Shown: one piece after another, positions 1 to 8,495 of the stretch | Position numbering within the stretch: the stretch's first letter is position 1 | How the letters are laid out: each line of letters opens with the position of its first letter | NCBI RefSeq assembly: GCF_032268605.1 | Contig: NZ_CP130318.1 | Coordinates: 3,621,001-3,685,000, forward strand | DNA: 64,000 bases | Reading direction: 5' to 3' | From: Paenibacillus aurantius | Lineage (GTDB): Bacteria; Bacillota; Bacilli; Paenibacillales; NBRC-103111 | Notes under the pieces: model-generated | Database searches by the model: none | Told to the model about the DNA's origin: nothing | The model's input: only the letters and a program-made list of their open reading frames with translations | Translations under genes and position numbers: made by a program

Positions 1-599
1 AGCGTCCAGCTTCCGTCGGTCAGCACTTTGTAGCTTCCCATGAGCTCAAAAGTTACGGTCGAGCCGGCGGGCAGGGACGAATCCACCCCGTCCAAGTCCA
101 CGGTAAACGCGGAGGATCCGCCCGTTCCGGCCGGAATGACGGGAGCTACGGAAAGAGCACCCAGCTCCCGGAAGGATAGAGAGGAGCGGTAATCCCAGGT
201 TATCATCTCTACCTTGAGATCTTGGGCGGTCAGCCCCGTCGGCAGATCGGCCGCATACCGGTACAGCCCTTTGGAGCCCGGCTGAACCCGTGCCGTGCCT
301 TTCTCGCTCATGGAAGCGGAGTAGCTTTGCCCGCCGGCGTCCACTACCCTCACCCCATAAGCGTTGTAATCGATCACCTGCCCGGATTCGTTGTTCAATT
401 GAACCGCAAACCGGAGCTTCTGGTTGTCCGTTCCCTTCGAGAGGGAGGCTTCTTCCAGGGTAAAGTATACGTCCGGGCTTAGGAAAACGCCCTCCTGTGC
501 CGAGGCCGGCACAGCGGGAAGGGCCGTAAAGGGAACGGCTGCCACCGCCAATACCAGGAACAAACGCAGCAGCCTACGAAATCGTGACCATGCTTTCAA
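1..599 (-). CDS. Secreted protein of unknown function (partial, C-terminus beyond window)
   Basis: An open frame runs from a TTG start at 599 to the window edge without a stop (199 full codons). The TTG is chosen because an AGGAGG box lies 7 nt upstream (607-612). The first 34 residues form a signal peptide: basic KAWSRFRRLLR start, hydrophobic core, and an ASA cleavage site at 32-34. The mature part is rich in beta-strand-like segments, resembling a beta-sandwich domain for cell-envelope use, but I recognise no family or catalytic motif. It starts 52 nt after the MacB-like permease with no terminator between, so it may be the last gene of that operon. Confidence 0.7.
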   Translation of the reverse strand, partial: MKAWSRFRRLLRLFLVLAVAAVPFTALPAVPASAQEGVFLSPDVYFTLEEASLSKGTDNQKLRFAVQLNNESGQVIDYNAYGVRVVDAGGQSYSASMSEKGTARVQPGSKGLYRYAADLPTGLTAQDLKVEMITWDYRSSLSFRELGALSVAPVIPAGTGGSSAFTVDLDGVDSSLPAGSTVTFELMGSYKVLTDGSWT

Positions 600-651
600 G
601 GAAATACCTCCTAATGGTAGGTGACTTGGAATTGCCCTTCTTTCTAAGGAG

Positions 652-1830
652 TTAATCAAACCGCAGGGCGTCGATGGGACGGAGCTTGGAGGCTTTGTTG
701 GCCGGATACAATCCGAAAATAATGCCCACCAGAACCGAAAACAAGAAGGCGCCAAGGCTGACCGCCAGCGATATTTTGGTCGTGACGCTTGGAAAGGAAT
801 AGGAAATGCCTGCGGATATCCCGATCCCGAGCAGGAGCCCGCACACCCCGCCTAGACCGCTGATCACGGCGGATTCCACGAGGAATTGAAACAGGATCGT
901 TCGGCGTTTCGCCCCGATCGATTTGCGGATGCCGATTTCCCTCGTTCTTTCGCTGACGGTGACAAGCATGATGTTCATGATCCCGATTCCGCCGACGAGC
1001 AGGGAAATGCAGGCGATGCTGACAAGCAGGTAGTTGAGCTGCTTGGACGCCGCATTCGCCGTCGTCAGCATCTGGTTCTGATTCAGAACCTCGAAGCCTT
1101 CCTCCGATTTGAACTTGTACGCCAGGTACTGCTTCATCGTCGCTTCTGCGGTATCGATATCCGCCTTGCTCGTGGCTTCAATATAAGTCGTGCGGATGTT
1201 CCCGAGCTTGTACTGCCTTCTGGCCGTCTCGAGCGGCATCAGGACGGTCGTATCGATCGACGTGTTGTTGATGTTCTTTCCTTTTGGCTTCAGGGTGCCG
1301 ACAACGGTGAACACCACGCCGTCAATGTTGATCTCCTCTCCGACCGGGTCCTGAAAGCCGAAGAAGGTTTTGGCGACTTCGCTGCCCAGGACGACGACGT
1401 TCGAGCGGAACTCCAGGTCCGAGGGAGCCAGAAAGCGGCCTTTGTCGATCTGGGCTTTGTTCATGACGGCATACCGGTCGTTGGTACCGGTCACCTGAAA
1501 TTTCTGCTGGGTGCGCTCATACTTGATGTTCGAATTCGCTTTGACAATGGTCGGGGCGATCATATCGATCTCGGGGAACTGTTCGAACTGCATCAGCTCC
1601 TCGTAGTTCAGCTGGGTGGCCCGGCCCACGTCCATGACGTTCACGACCAGAAGGTTCGTCCCGAGGCTCTCGAACTGATCCTCCACCTTGGCGGACGTTC
1701 CGGTTCCGATTGACACCAGCGCAACGACCGAGCTGACCCCGATAATCACGCCAAGCATGGTTAAAATGGTGCGAAGGGGGTTGGCCACCACGGTACGCAG
1801 CGCCATGCCGACCAATTCCATCAGTTTCAT
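652..1830 (-). CDS. MacB/YknZ-like ABC transporter permease (FtsX domain)
   Basis: Membrane subunit of a mechanotransmission-type ABC exporter. In its 392 residues, one transmembrane helix near 18-42 is followed by a MacB-type extracytoplasmic domain (about 45-240). Three C-terminal helices (about 268-292, 325-350, 358-383) form an FtsX domain with the conserved TREIGIRKSIGA loop that contacts the ATPase. Its start overlaps the ATPase stop by 4 nt (ATGA), indicating translational coupling. Together with the upstream ATPase and membrane-fusion protein it matches the Bacillus YknXYZ arrangement. That family exports or protects against peptides; the substrate here is unknown. Confidence 0.9.
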   Translation of the reverse strand: MKLMELVGMALRTVVANPLRTILTMLGVIIGVSSVVALVSIGTGTSAKVEDQFESLGTNLLVVNVMDVGRATQLNYEELMQFEQFPEIDMIAPTIVKANSNIKYERTQQKFQVTGTNDRYAVMNKAQIDKGRFLAPSDLEFRSNVVVLGSEVAKTFFGFQDPVGEEINIDGVVFTVVGTLKPKGKNINNTSIDTTVLMPLETARRQYKLGNIRTTYIEATSKADIDTAEATMKQYLAYKFKSEEGFEVLNQNQMLTTANAASKQLNYLLVSIACISLLVGGIGIMNIMLVTVSERTREIGIRKSIGAKRRTILFQFLVESAVISGLGGVCGLLLGIGISAGISYSFPSVTTKISLAVSLGAFLFSVLVGIIFGLYPANKASKLRPIDALRFD

Positions 1831-2546
1831 GAAGCACTCACCCCTCTGCTGCCGTAACCGATCGGCTCGTTCGGACGGTCGCTTATGATCTCCCCGTCCC
1901 GCAGCGTGACGATCCGCTTGGCGTGAGCCGCAATATGCGAATCATGCGTGATGAGAACGATGGTGTTGCCCTTCTCGTTCAGCTCCAGAATGAGCTCCAG
2001 CACCTCGGTTCCGGTTCGGGTGTCGAGGGCGCCGGTCGGCTCGTCGGCCAGGATCAAGGCCGGGGAAGTGGCCAGGGCCCGCGCGATGGCGACCCTCTGC
2101 TGCTGGCCGCCGGAAAGCTCACTCGGCTTGTGGTGTCCCCTTTCCCCCATTCCCAGCATCTCGAGCATCCGGGCTGCCCTTTCCCTTCGTTCGGCCTTCA
2201 GAACCCCGGCATAAATCATGGGAAGCTCCACATTCTCGATCGCGGTCAGGCGCGGGAGCAGGTTAAACTGCTGAAAGATAAAGCCGATCTTCTCATTCCG
2301 CAGACGCGCCATCTGATTATCGGAAAGGCCGGAGGTTTCCGCCCCGTCCAGCGTATAGGTTCCCGAAGTGGGAACATCGAGAAGGCCGATTGTATTCATT
2401 AGAGTCGATTTACCGGATCCGCTCGGGCCGATAATGGCGACGAATTCCCCTTCGGAGACCGAGAGGGAAAGCTCCTTGAGCACTTGGAGCTCCTGGTCGC
2501 CTCTCCGGTAAACCTTCGTTACTTTGTCTAACACGATCATGTCCAT
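1827..2546 (-). CDS. MacB/LolD/YknY-like ABC transporter ATP-binding protein
   Basis: Cytoplasmic ATPase driving the adjacent FtsX-type permease. The 239-residue protein has Walker [10 protein letters not shown] at 40-48, Q-loop [12 protein letters not shown], signature LSGGQQQR, Walker [13 protein letters not shown] with the catalytic Glu, and the switch His in ITHD. The frame is open to 2594, but the ATG at 2546 is chosen because AGGAGG (2554-2559) sits 7 nt before it. A small hairpin (arms 2568-2574 and 2579-2585) lies just upstream of that ribosome site, in the 144-nt gap after the membrane-fusion gene, and may tune expression. Confidence 0.93.
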   Translation of the reverse strand: MDMIVLDKVTKVYRRGDQELQVLKELSLSVSEGEFVAIIGPSGSGKSTLMNTIGLLDVPTSGTYTLDGAETSGLSDNQMARLRNEKIGFIFQQFNLLPRLTAIENVELPMIYAGVLKAERRERAARMLEMLGMGERGHHKPSELSGGQQQRVAIARALATSPALILADEPTGALDTRTGTEVLELILELNEKGNTIVLITHDSHIAAHAKRIVTLRDGEIISDRPNEPIGYGSRGVSAS

Positions 2547-2690
2547 CGTCATGCCTCCTGAAAATCCTGCCTGCCGGAGCAGGCAAGCCGTCACGGCTGT
2601 CTTTGCCTTTTTCTTGACTTACCGGCCATACCGACGCCTTCCGGCAGGGAAAGCGGGTCATTCCTTGCAGGCTCTGTCAGCTCCTCAACT

Positions 2691-4484
2691 CTATCGGGCC
2701 GCCCCTCCTCCTGTATTCTGCCGCGCCCCTCCTCCGTTGCCGCCTGTCCCAGCATTTCCTCCATTGGCATTGCCGTTATTCCGCGCTCCTCCGGCACCCC
2801 CGGCGCCGCCGGCTCCGCCTCCATTCTGGAATTGCTGCCTCAGGTTCGCGATCTCCTCCGGCGACATCTGACTGGTACCGCCCTGGCCGTTCTGGAACTG
2901 CTGGCGAAGCCGGTTCAAATCGGCCTGGTTAAGCTTATCCTGCTTCTTGAGCTGCGGAAGGACAATCCGGTCTCCTTCCTTCAAGCCTTCCGTTACCTCC
3001 ACTTGGGTTTTGCTACGCATGCCGATCGTGATTTCATGCTCGTTCTCGATCGTGCCGTCGGCTTTCTTCAGGGAGACGAACGATTTCCCCTTCGACCTCT
3101 GAAGCGCCTCGATCGGCAGAAGAAGAACCCCTTTTTTATCCTGAAAAAGGATTTCCCCCGTGGCCGTCATGCCGTATTTCAACTGGCCTGTGTTCTGAAT
3201 CGAAAGGACGACATCGAAAAACGTCACGCCGTTCGTCGTGGTTCCCACGGTCGAAACCTGGCTCACCTCGGCGTTGAAGATCCGGTTCTGCAAGGAATCG
3301 ACCTTGACCTCCGCTTTCATCCCCGCTTTAACGTTAGGCAAATCAAGCTCATCCACCTGGATGGGAAGCTGCATGTTTTGCTGGCTGGCCACCCCGCCGA
3401 ACTGTGTTCCGCTGTTTACTTTCGTTCCCGGCGTAAGCGTCGTGAGGATATTCGTCTTCTTGTTCACAAAATCCGTGGAGAAGATCCCGTCGAAGGGTGC
3501 CTTCACCACAAGGGCATCCAGCTTGTCCTGGCTGTCCTGCACGGCAAGCGCCTGCTGGTCGACGTTGTTCTGTTTGTTGGATAAGTCGCTTTTCAAGGAG
3601 TCGTTCATCAGGGTGCCGATCACCGCTCCTTCCTTGACCAGGGCATTCGTCTTGACGTGAAGAGTTTCCACCGTTCCCGCCGCTCCCGCCAGGATAGTCG
3701 CCATCTTGCCGTATTGTATGATTCCGGCATCCTGGGACTGGTAGGTATGCCCATTCTTCAGCACGCTTCCCTTTGCTTTCAGACCGGCATCCATCGTCGA
3801 ATCGTTCTCGATGGCCACTTCGACATCCAGCAGCTTCCCGCCCTTCAGATCTCCCCTCGCATCGCGGCCGACTCCCTTAATCGTACCGGTCTTCGTCAGC
3901 ATGAAGCCGTCGATATCCAGATCGACCGTGTCGCCCGGAGCGAGCTGGGAAGCATCCTCGAACAGGAAAGGGATCGTGACCGTCAGATTCTGAATATCCG
4001 AAACCGTTGCGATTTTGGCATTTTTGTTCACGGACGAGCCGGTATCGATCCCATTTGCTAGGGTCAATTTTCCGCTGATCGGGGCGGTCATGGTCAACGA
4101 GCCGATCTGCTCTTTGAGATCATTAAGGTCCTTCTGCGCTGACGCCAGGCTGACCTTGGCCTTCTGCAAATTGTTCTCCAAGGTTGGATTGGTCAGCTCG
4201 ACCAGCACGTCTCCGGCTTTGACCTCCTGATTCCGGCTCAGGTTGATGGTTTTGATGATACCGTCGGCGGGAGCGGTAATGATTTGCGAATCCTTCGGCT
4301 CCAGCTGGGAGGTTCCCGTAACAGAGGTCCGGATATCCCCCCTCTTGACGGTGTAAACCACGTCCTGGCTTTCCTCCGACTTGCTTCCCTTGGCTTTCTG
4401 ATAGTAGAACACCGAGGTTCCCGCGGTAAGAACGATCGCGAGTCCAAGCGTCATCCACATTCTTTTCTTGCGAATCCCAGCCAT
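2691..4484 (-). CDS. HlyD/YknX-like membrane fusion protein with glycine-rich tail
   Basis: Extracytoplasmic adaptor of the MacB-like exporter. Of 597 residues, 1-8 are basic and 9-28 form a membrane anchor. Split lipoyl-like halves flank coiled-coil hairpins (around 95-125 and 300-325), then come beta-barrel and membrane-proximal domains ending near 520. It is longer than the usual 370-420-residue adaptor because it seems to carry two hairpin regions and a low-complexity Gly/Asn/Gln tail (about 530-597) with repeated GGAGGAGG-like runs. The start has GGGAG 7 nt upstream. It lies between the lipoprotein and ATPase genes. Family membership is clear; the function of the tail is unknown. Confidence 0.88.
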   Translation of the reverse strand: MAGIRKKRMWMTLGLAIVLTAGTSVFYYQKAKGSKSEESQDVVYTVKRGDIRTSVTGTSQLEPKDSQIITAPADGIIKTINLSRNQEVKAGDVLVELTNPTLENNLQKAKVSLASAQKDLNDLKEQIGSLTMTAPISGKLTLANGIDTGSSVNKNAKIATVSDIQNLTVTIPFLFEDASQLAPGDTVDLDIDGFMLTKTGTIKGVGRDARGDLKGGKLLDVEVAIENDSTMDAGLKAKGSVLKNGHTYQSQDAGIIQYGKMATILAGAAGTVETLHVKTNALVKEGAVIGTLMNDSLKSDLSNKQNNVDQQALAVQDSQDKLDALVVKAPFDGIFSTDFVNKKTNILTTLTPGTKVNSGTQFGGVASQQNMQLPIQVDELDLPNVKAGMKAEVKVDSLQNRIFNAEVSQVSTVGTTTNGVTFFDVVLSIQNTGQLKYGMTATGEILFQDKKGVLLLPIEALQRSKGKSFVSLKKADGTIENEHEITIGMRSKTQVEVTEGLKEGDRIVLPQLKKQDKLNQADLNRLRQQFQNGQGGTSQMSPEEIANLRQQFQNGGGAGGAGGAGGARNNGNANGGNAGTGGNGGGARQNTGGGAAR

Positions 4485-4511
4485 TCCGTCTCTCCCTTTC
4501 TTTCCTTCATT

Positions 4512-5120
4512 TCATGGTTTCTTGCGGTTGGTTAACACATCCAGCAGCTGCTGCTCCAGGCTGGTGCCGTTATCTGCGTTCATCGGGAGAATGTCTCCTG
4601 CCGGGTGCTCCCCCTCTCTCCCCCCTCCGCCGGCGGGCGGTTCCTCCCCTCCGTGCCGGTGCCGGAAATCCTCCAGCAGCTGCCGCCTTTCCTCTTCTTC
4701 CAAAGGCCTTCCCGGCGGCGGGGGCCTCCTCTCCATCCTCTCTTTCACCACGTTGTAATAGGCTCTCTGCCCAGGGGTGAGCCGGTCGAGCACCCGGGTA
4801 AGGTCCTGCGGACCCAACGCGCCCTTCTCAACGGCTTGGCTCACGGCCGGAAGGAGGGCTTCCGCTTCCTGGGGGCTGAAGTGAAGCTCCGGCACCCCGT
4901 CCATTTCCAGCAGGGACCGGAAAAGAATCACGAGCTGCCGCTCGCGGCTGCTCTGAAAGGGGGCTTCCTCCTGCTTATGCTCCTGCTCCTGAACGGCGGG
5001 CCTTTCACCGGAGTCCGGCGGGATCATCCCTCCGCCGCCTGCTTGTCCGCAAGCGCTTCCCGTTACCACCAGCAGGAGCGCCAGCCGCCGGAGACCCATC
5101 CGAATCCTCCGGTGCTTCAT
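4512..5120 (-). CDS. Putative lipoprotein with LTxxQ-like segment
   Basis: Predicted 202-residue lipoprotein: residues 1-24 are a basic/hydrophobic signal ending in a GSAC lipobox before a Gly-rich linker. The body is helical and charged. It contains an LTPGQRAYYNVVKERM segment, reminiscent of the LTxxQ motif of Spy/CpxP-type periplasmic proteins, followed by Pro-, Gly- and His-rich stretches. The frame extends to 5222, but the ATG at 5120 is preferred because GGGAGG lies 6-7 nt before it and the lipobox then sits at a normal position. It precedes the membrane-fusion gene by 27 nt and is probably co-expressed. The Spy/CpxP resemblance is suggestive only. Confidence 0.65.
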   Translation of the reverse strand: MKHRRIRMGLRRLALLLVVTGSACGQAGGGGMIPPDSGERPAVQEQEHKQEEAPFQSSRERQLVILFRSLLEMDGVPELHFSPQEAEALLPAVSQAVEKGALGPQDLTRVLDRLTPGQRAYYNVVKERMERRPPPPGRPLEEEERRQLLEDFRHRHGGEEPPAGGGGREGEHPAGDILPMNADNGTSLEQQLLDVLTNRKKP

Positions 5121-5152
5121 CCGTATCCCTCCCACGATAACCGGAAAACGCC

Positions 5153-5178
5153 AAAAAACCTGTCTATTCCTAGACAGG
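5153..5178 (-). terminator. Intrinsic terminator or attenuator between kinase and lipoprotein genes
   Basis: Perfect 8-bp stem (5159-5166 with 5171-5178), TTCC loop, and six T residues on the minus strand (5153-5158). It lies 55 nt after the histidine kinase stop and only 33 nt before the lipoprotein start, so it either ends the regulator operon or acts as an attenuator in the efflux-operon leader. Confidence 0.75.
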
Positions 5179-5190
5179 ATAAAAGATAAA

Positions 5191-5218
5191 CTTGAACAAA
5201 CTGTGCGGAAGTTGTGAA
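5191..5218 (-). promoter_or_regulatory. Candidate OmpR/PhoP-type response regulator site (three direct repeats)
   Basis: Read on the minus strand, hexamers TTCACA, CGCACA and TTCAAG are each separated by exactly 5 nt, giving an 11-bp period on one helix face. This is the geometry of PhoP boxes bound by OmpR-family regulators in Bacilli. It lies ahead of the lipoprotein/efflux operon, beside genes for exactly such a regulator. The function is inferred from spacing and context. Confidence 0.4.
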
Positions 5219-5232
5219 GCAAATGTAAAACC

Positions 5233-6675
5233 TTACCGGAAAAGCGGAAAGGACACCGTAAACTCCGTCCCTTCCCCGTGCACGCTTGCCACCTCGATGG
5301 TTCCTCCCATCCCGGTCACGAGATGACGCGTAATGGTTAACCCCAGGCCCGTCCCTTCCGAAGGAAGCCCCCGGGAGGCATCCGCTTTGTAGAAGCGGTC
5401 CCAGATGCGGGCTATCTCCTCCGGGGACATGCCAATTCCCGTGTCCTTCACCTTCAGGAGGAACCTCCCTTCTTCCGTTCCAAGCCACACGGTAACCTCC
5501 CCACCGGCCGGAGTAAACTGCATGGCGTTGTACAGCAGGTTATTCACCACTTGGGCATACCGGTCCGGATCCAGCTCGACAAAAAGCGGCTCATCCTTTT
5601 CCGTTTGCTCGGGGGTCCATACCTGCAGACGGAGCTCCTTACGATCGAAGGCGGGAGCAAGCAGATCGATGATATCCCGGGTACGGGAGAACACATCCAC
5701 GGCGGTTAAGTGAAAGGGGTCGGGACTGTTCTGGATTTTGGCCAGGTCGAGCAGATCGTTTACGAGCCGCTGGAGCCTCTGCACCTCGTGCCCGCAAATT
5801 TTCAGGTAGCGGGGGTGATCCTCCTTCGGGATGACCCCGTCGTTCATGGCTGCAATCAGTCCACGTAAGGTCGTAAGCGGGGACCTCAGCTCATGTGAAA
5901 TGTTCGTGAGAAACTCCTGGCGGGTGTCCTCCCACTGCTGCAGCTGCTCGGCCATGAAGTTGAAGCTCCGGGCCAGCTGCCCGACTTCGTCCTCCGAAGC
6001 AGCGTCGACCCGGATCCGGAAATCCCCCTCGGCAAGAGCCAGGGAAGCCCGGTTCATCTGCTGAAGGGGCTTGGCCAGGCGGCGGGAGAGTATGTACAGG
6101 ATCAGGCCGACGGCAAGCAAGGAAAAGAGCAGGGGGATCCATATGTTGAACCGGACCGCGTTAATAATTTCCGAAATGTCGTTGACCGGCGTATGAAGAA
6201 AGAGAAGATAGCTCTGCTGGCCGTTAACGAGGCTGTAACAGGTTAGATAATTATCCGGGTTCCGCCCGTCGGACGCCCCGATGTGCCCGGTCAGGAAGCC
6301 GGTGCCGCCCTTAAGGGCCTGAGCATACCCGCTGTCCAGTGAACGGGGAAGGGTATGTCCCTCCCATTCCGGCGAGGAGCTGTACAGGATCAGCCCTTTA
6401 GGATCCGCCACCCACACCTGCCCGTTAAAGCTGCGGGCGACCAGCCGGAGTCCGAAGCGCAGCTCCCGGTTGGACAGGGTCCCTTCCTGCTGGGATTTCA
6501 ATACCTGGGTAAGCTCCTCGGCTCTCGATAGCAGAAGCTCCTTTTTGTCCTTGTAGAACAGATCATTGAAGTAGGAATTCCAGAACAGAGCCAGCCCCAG
6601 AAAAAAAAGCAGGCACACGGCCAGAAAAGAAAGAAAAAGCTTGAGGTAAAGACTGCCGTACCAGCGTTTGATCAT
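5233..6675 (-). CDS. Two-component sensor histidine kinase (HAMP, HisKA, HATPase)
   Basis: Membrane sensor kinase of 480 residues. Transmembrane helices near 10-30 and 172-195 enclose an extracytoplasmic sensor domain of about 140 residues. Then come a HAMP linker (about 195-248), the H-box ISHELRSPLTTLRG with the phospho-accepting His, the N-box NNLLYNAMQFTP, and the G-boxes DTGIGM and GTGLGL. Its start overlaps the response-regulator stop by 4 nt (ATGA), so the two are co-translated. The intact catalytic boxes mean it should be active. The neighbouring MacB-like efflux operon is the likely target, as for many Bacilli pairs that respond to envelope-active compounds; the signal itself is unknown. 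Confidence 0.93.
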   Translation of the reverse strand: MIKRWYGSLYLKLFLSFLAVCLLFFLGLALFWNSYFNDLFYKDKKELLLSRAEELTQVLKSQQEGTLSNRELRFGLRLVARSFNGQVWVADPKGLILYSSSPEWEGHTLPRSLDSGYAQALKGGTGFLTGHIGASDGRNPDNYLTCYSLVNGQQSYLLFLHTPVNDISEIINAVRFNIWIPLLFSLLAVGLILYILSRRLAKPLQQMNRASLALAEGDFRIRVDAASEDEVGQLARSFNFMAEQLQQWEDTRQEFLTNISHELRSPLTTLRGLIAAMNDGVIPKEDHPRYLKICGHEVQRLQRLVNDLLDLAKIQNSPDPFHLTAVDVFSRTRDIIDLLAPAFDRKELRLQVWTPEQTEKDEPLFVELDPDRYAQVVNNLLYNAMQFTPAGGEVTVWLGTEEGRFLLKVKDTGIGMSPEEIARIWDRFYKADASRGLPSEGTGLGLTITRHLVTGMGGTIEVASVHGEGTEFTVSFPLFR

Positions 6676-7394
6676 GTGGGGGTGACCTCAAAGGCATAGC
6701 CGATTCCCCAGAGCGTCTGGATGCTCCAGCGGGGATGGGGGCCGAGTTTTTTTCGCAAATTTTTGACATGGGCGTCCACGGTTCGGGTTCCACCGGCAAA
6801 ATCAAAGTTCCACACATGGCCGAGGAGATCCTCCCGGGTGAAAACGCGGCCCGGGCTGCTCGCGAGAAAATACAGCAGTTCGATTTCCTTGGGAGTCAGC
6901 TCGATTCTTGCGCCGTCCACCAGCACCTTGTACTGCTTGCGGTCGATATGCAGCCCGTGGAAGTCCAGCGGCCGCTGCCGTCTGTCTTCCGACCCGGCCG
7001 GCTCCGGAAGCGTTCTCTCCGTGCTTCGCCGCAGCACCGCCTTGATGCGGGCCACGAGCTCGTTCGGATCGAACGGTTTCACCACGTAATCGTCCACTCC
7101 GAGATTGAAGCCGCGCAGCTTGTCCATAGCCTGGTCCTTCGCCGTCAGCATGATGATGGGCGTCGACCCCAACGGAGCCTCCATGCGCCGGATCTTATCA
7201 CAGAGGTCGAAGCCGGAGTGATCCGGCAGCATCACGTCGAGCAGAATCAAATCCGGCTTATGCTCCTTCACGGCTTCGGGCACCGCCCTTCCCCTATAAA
7301 GAATGACAGGAGAATAGCCGGCATGCTCGAGGTACAGCCGGATCACCTCGACAATGTGGGGCTCGTCGTCCACCACCAGTATACGGGAAGCCAT
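6672..7394 (-). CDS. OmpR/PhoB-family response regulator
   Basis: DNA-binding partner of the adjacent histidine kinase. In the 240-residue protein, the receiver domain (1-120) has the acidic pair after VVDDEP, phospho-acceptor Asp53 in LLDVMLPD and the conserved Lys in MLTAKD-KPFD context. A winged-helix domain (about 143-237) follows, with the typical LTPKEIELLYFLASSPG and TRTVDAHVKNLRKKLG segments. Its ATG directly follows the DUF309 stop codon (TAGATG), with AGGAAGG just upstream. OmpR-family regulators bind direct repeats, and a phased triple repeat is present at 5191-5218. Confidence 0.94.
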   Translation of the reverse strand: MASRILVVDDEPHIVEVIRLYLEHAGYSPVILYRGRAVPEAVKEHKPDLILLDVMLPDHSGFDLCDKIRRMEAPLGSTPIIMLTAKDQAMDKLRGFNLGVDDYVVKPFDPNELVARIKAVLRRSTERTLPEPAGSEDRRQRPLDFHGLHIDRKQYKVLVDGARIELTPKEIELLYFLASSPGRVFTREDLLGHVWNFDFAGGTRTVDAHVKNLRKKLGPHPRWSIQTLWGIGYAFEVTPT

Positions 7395-7934
7395 CTAGCC
7401 GATCCTTCCTCTCTGTCTGCTTTTAGCTTCGCGGCTAGTAAGCCGCTCCCGAATCACATCCGAACGGTCCCGCCTGGAATGCTTGTGGATCAAATCGGCA
7501 TTTTCCAGATTGCTCGCCGCCTCCCAGACGGCTTTCTTCTCAAGAGCCGCCTTCCGGCACTCTTCCAACAAGTCCGAATCGGCTAAAGGAAGATTCCAAT
7601 CGAGATAAGGAAGGTTGCTCCCTTCCTCGATAAGCCGGATCCGCTCCTCCAGGCGTCTGCGGAACTCCCCCGCCTCAATGCCCAGCTTCTCCAGGGCGTC
7701 CTCCGTCAGCCGGCTGTTGGCTCCGTTTAACATTTTGAGGGCGCCAGACGTATTGCTCCTTCGTTCATGGTATAGCCCGACCGCAAGCTGAATCAGCCCG
7801 ACCCAGGCCGGGGCCAGCGGATCCTGAGGGTTGCTTTTCCAATACTCTTCCAGAATCTCGTGACACTCAAAATAATCCCGTTCCGCATGAAAATAAACAA
7901 GATATGCTCTGTATTCCTCCGGGTAGTGGCCCAA
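7395..7934 (-). CDS. DUF309 domain protein
   Basis: Protein of 179 residues whose first half matches the DUF309 family: the FECHEILEEYWK segment (about 22-33), rich in His and Glu, is its hallmark and recalls a metal-binding helical pair. No enzymatic function is established for the family. The C-terminal third is charged and variable. Its stop codon abuts the start codon of the response regulator, so it is the first gene of the DUF309-regulator-kinase unit and is probably co-translated with it. Family assignment is from sequence; a sensory or accessory role is inference. Confidence 0.8.
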   Translation of the reverse strand: MGHYPEEYRAYLVYFHAERDYFECHEILEEYWKSNPQDPLAPAWVGLIQLAVGLYHERRSNTSGALKMLNGANSRLTEDALEKLGIEAGEFRRRLEERIRLIEEGSNLPYLDWNLPLADSDLLEECRKAALEKKAVWEAASNLENADLIHKHSRRDRSDVIRERLTSREAKSRQRGRIG

Positions 7935-8058
7935 TCCGATCGCCTCTTCTCTAGCTTTCCTGTTATTTTAGCAAAATTCGTTTAAAAAATGAAACCATAG
8001 ACTATAGTAGAACGTAAGTATTAGGCAGCAAAAAATGCACATTCTCAGGGAGGATAAA

Positions 8059-8493
8059 ATGAAGAAACTATTGATCGTGTTCATGTCCTGTATGGTGTTC
8101 TTCGCTATGGCGGCTCCCGTCAGCGTAGATGCCGCGAAAGGCCGCAGCGGCGGGTACTCGTCCAGCAAGAAGAGCTACACCCCGACGGCTCCTTCGAACG
8201 GCGTGAACAAGAGCCAAACCGGGACTACGTCCAAATCGGATTCCACCAGCACCAGCAGCTCCACGGCAGCCAAAAAGCCCGGTTTGTTCGGAGGCGGCAG
8301 CTTCCTTAAAGGACTGGCCCTCGGTGGTCTGGCCGGTTTGATGTTCGGCGGTCTATTCGGCAATATGGGCTTCCTGGGCAACATTCTAGGGTTCATGCTT
8401 AACATGTTTGCGCTTGTGGCCCTGTTCGTACTGATCAAGTCGGTCATCAGCTACTTTGTGAATCGCCGTAAAGTTAACCATAAGAGGTACTAA
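8059..8493 (+). CDS. Small Tim44-N-terminus-like secreted/membrane protein
   Basis: Protein of 144 residues. A signal peptide (MKKLLIVFMSCMVFF core, cleavage near AAPVSVDA) is followed by a Ser/Thr/Lys-rich linker (about 28-75). A glycine-rich segment with FGGGSFLKGLALGGL and a final hydrophobic helix (about 105-130) end in basic residues. This matches the N-terminal part of bacterial Tim44-like proteins without the folded C-terminal domain. The start at 8059 is chosen over an upstream ATG because GGGAGG precedes it by 5 nt. The next gene starts 2 nt after its stop, so the two form a pair. Function unknown. Confidence 0.75.
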   Translation: MKKLLIVFMSCMVFFAMAAPVSVDAAKGRSGGYSSSKKSYTPTAPSNGVNKSQTGTTSKSDSTSTSSSTAAKKPGLFGGGSFLKGLALGGLAGLMFGGLFGNMGFLGNILGFMLNMFALVALFVLIKSVISYFVNRRKVNHKRY

Positions 8494-8495
8494 GA

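Noticed and set aside
8059..8493. Full Tim44/import-motor homologue
   Set aside because: Only the Gly-rich membrane part is present; the C-terminal Tim44 fold is missing.
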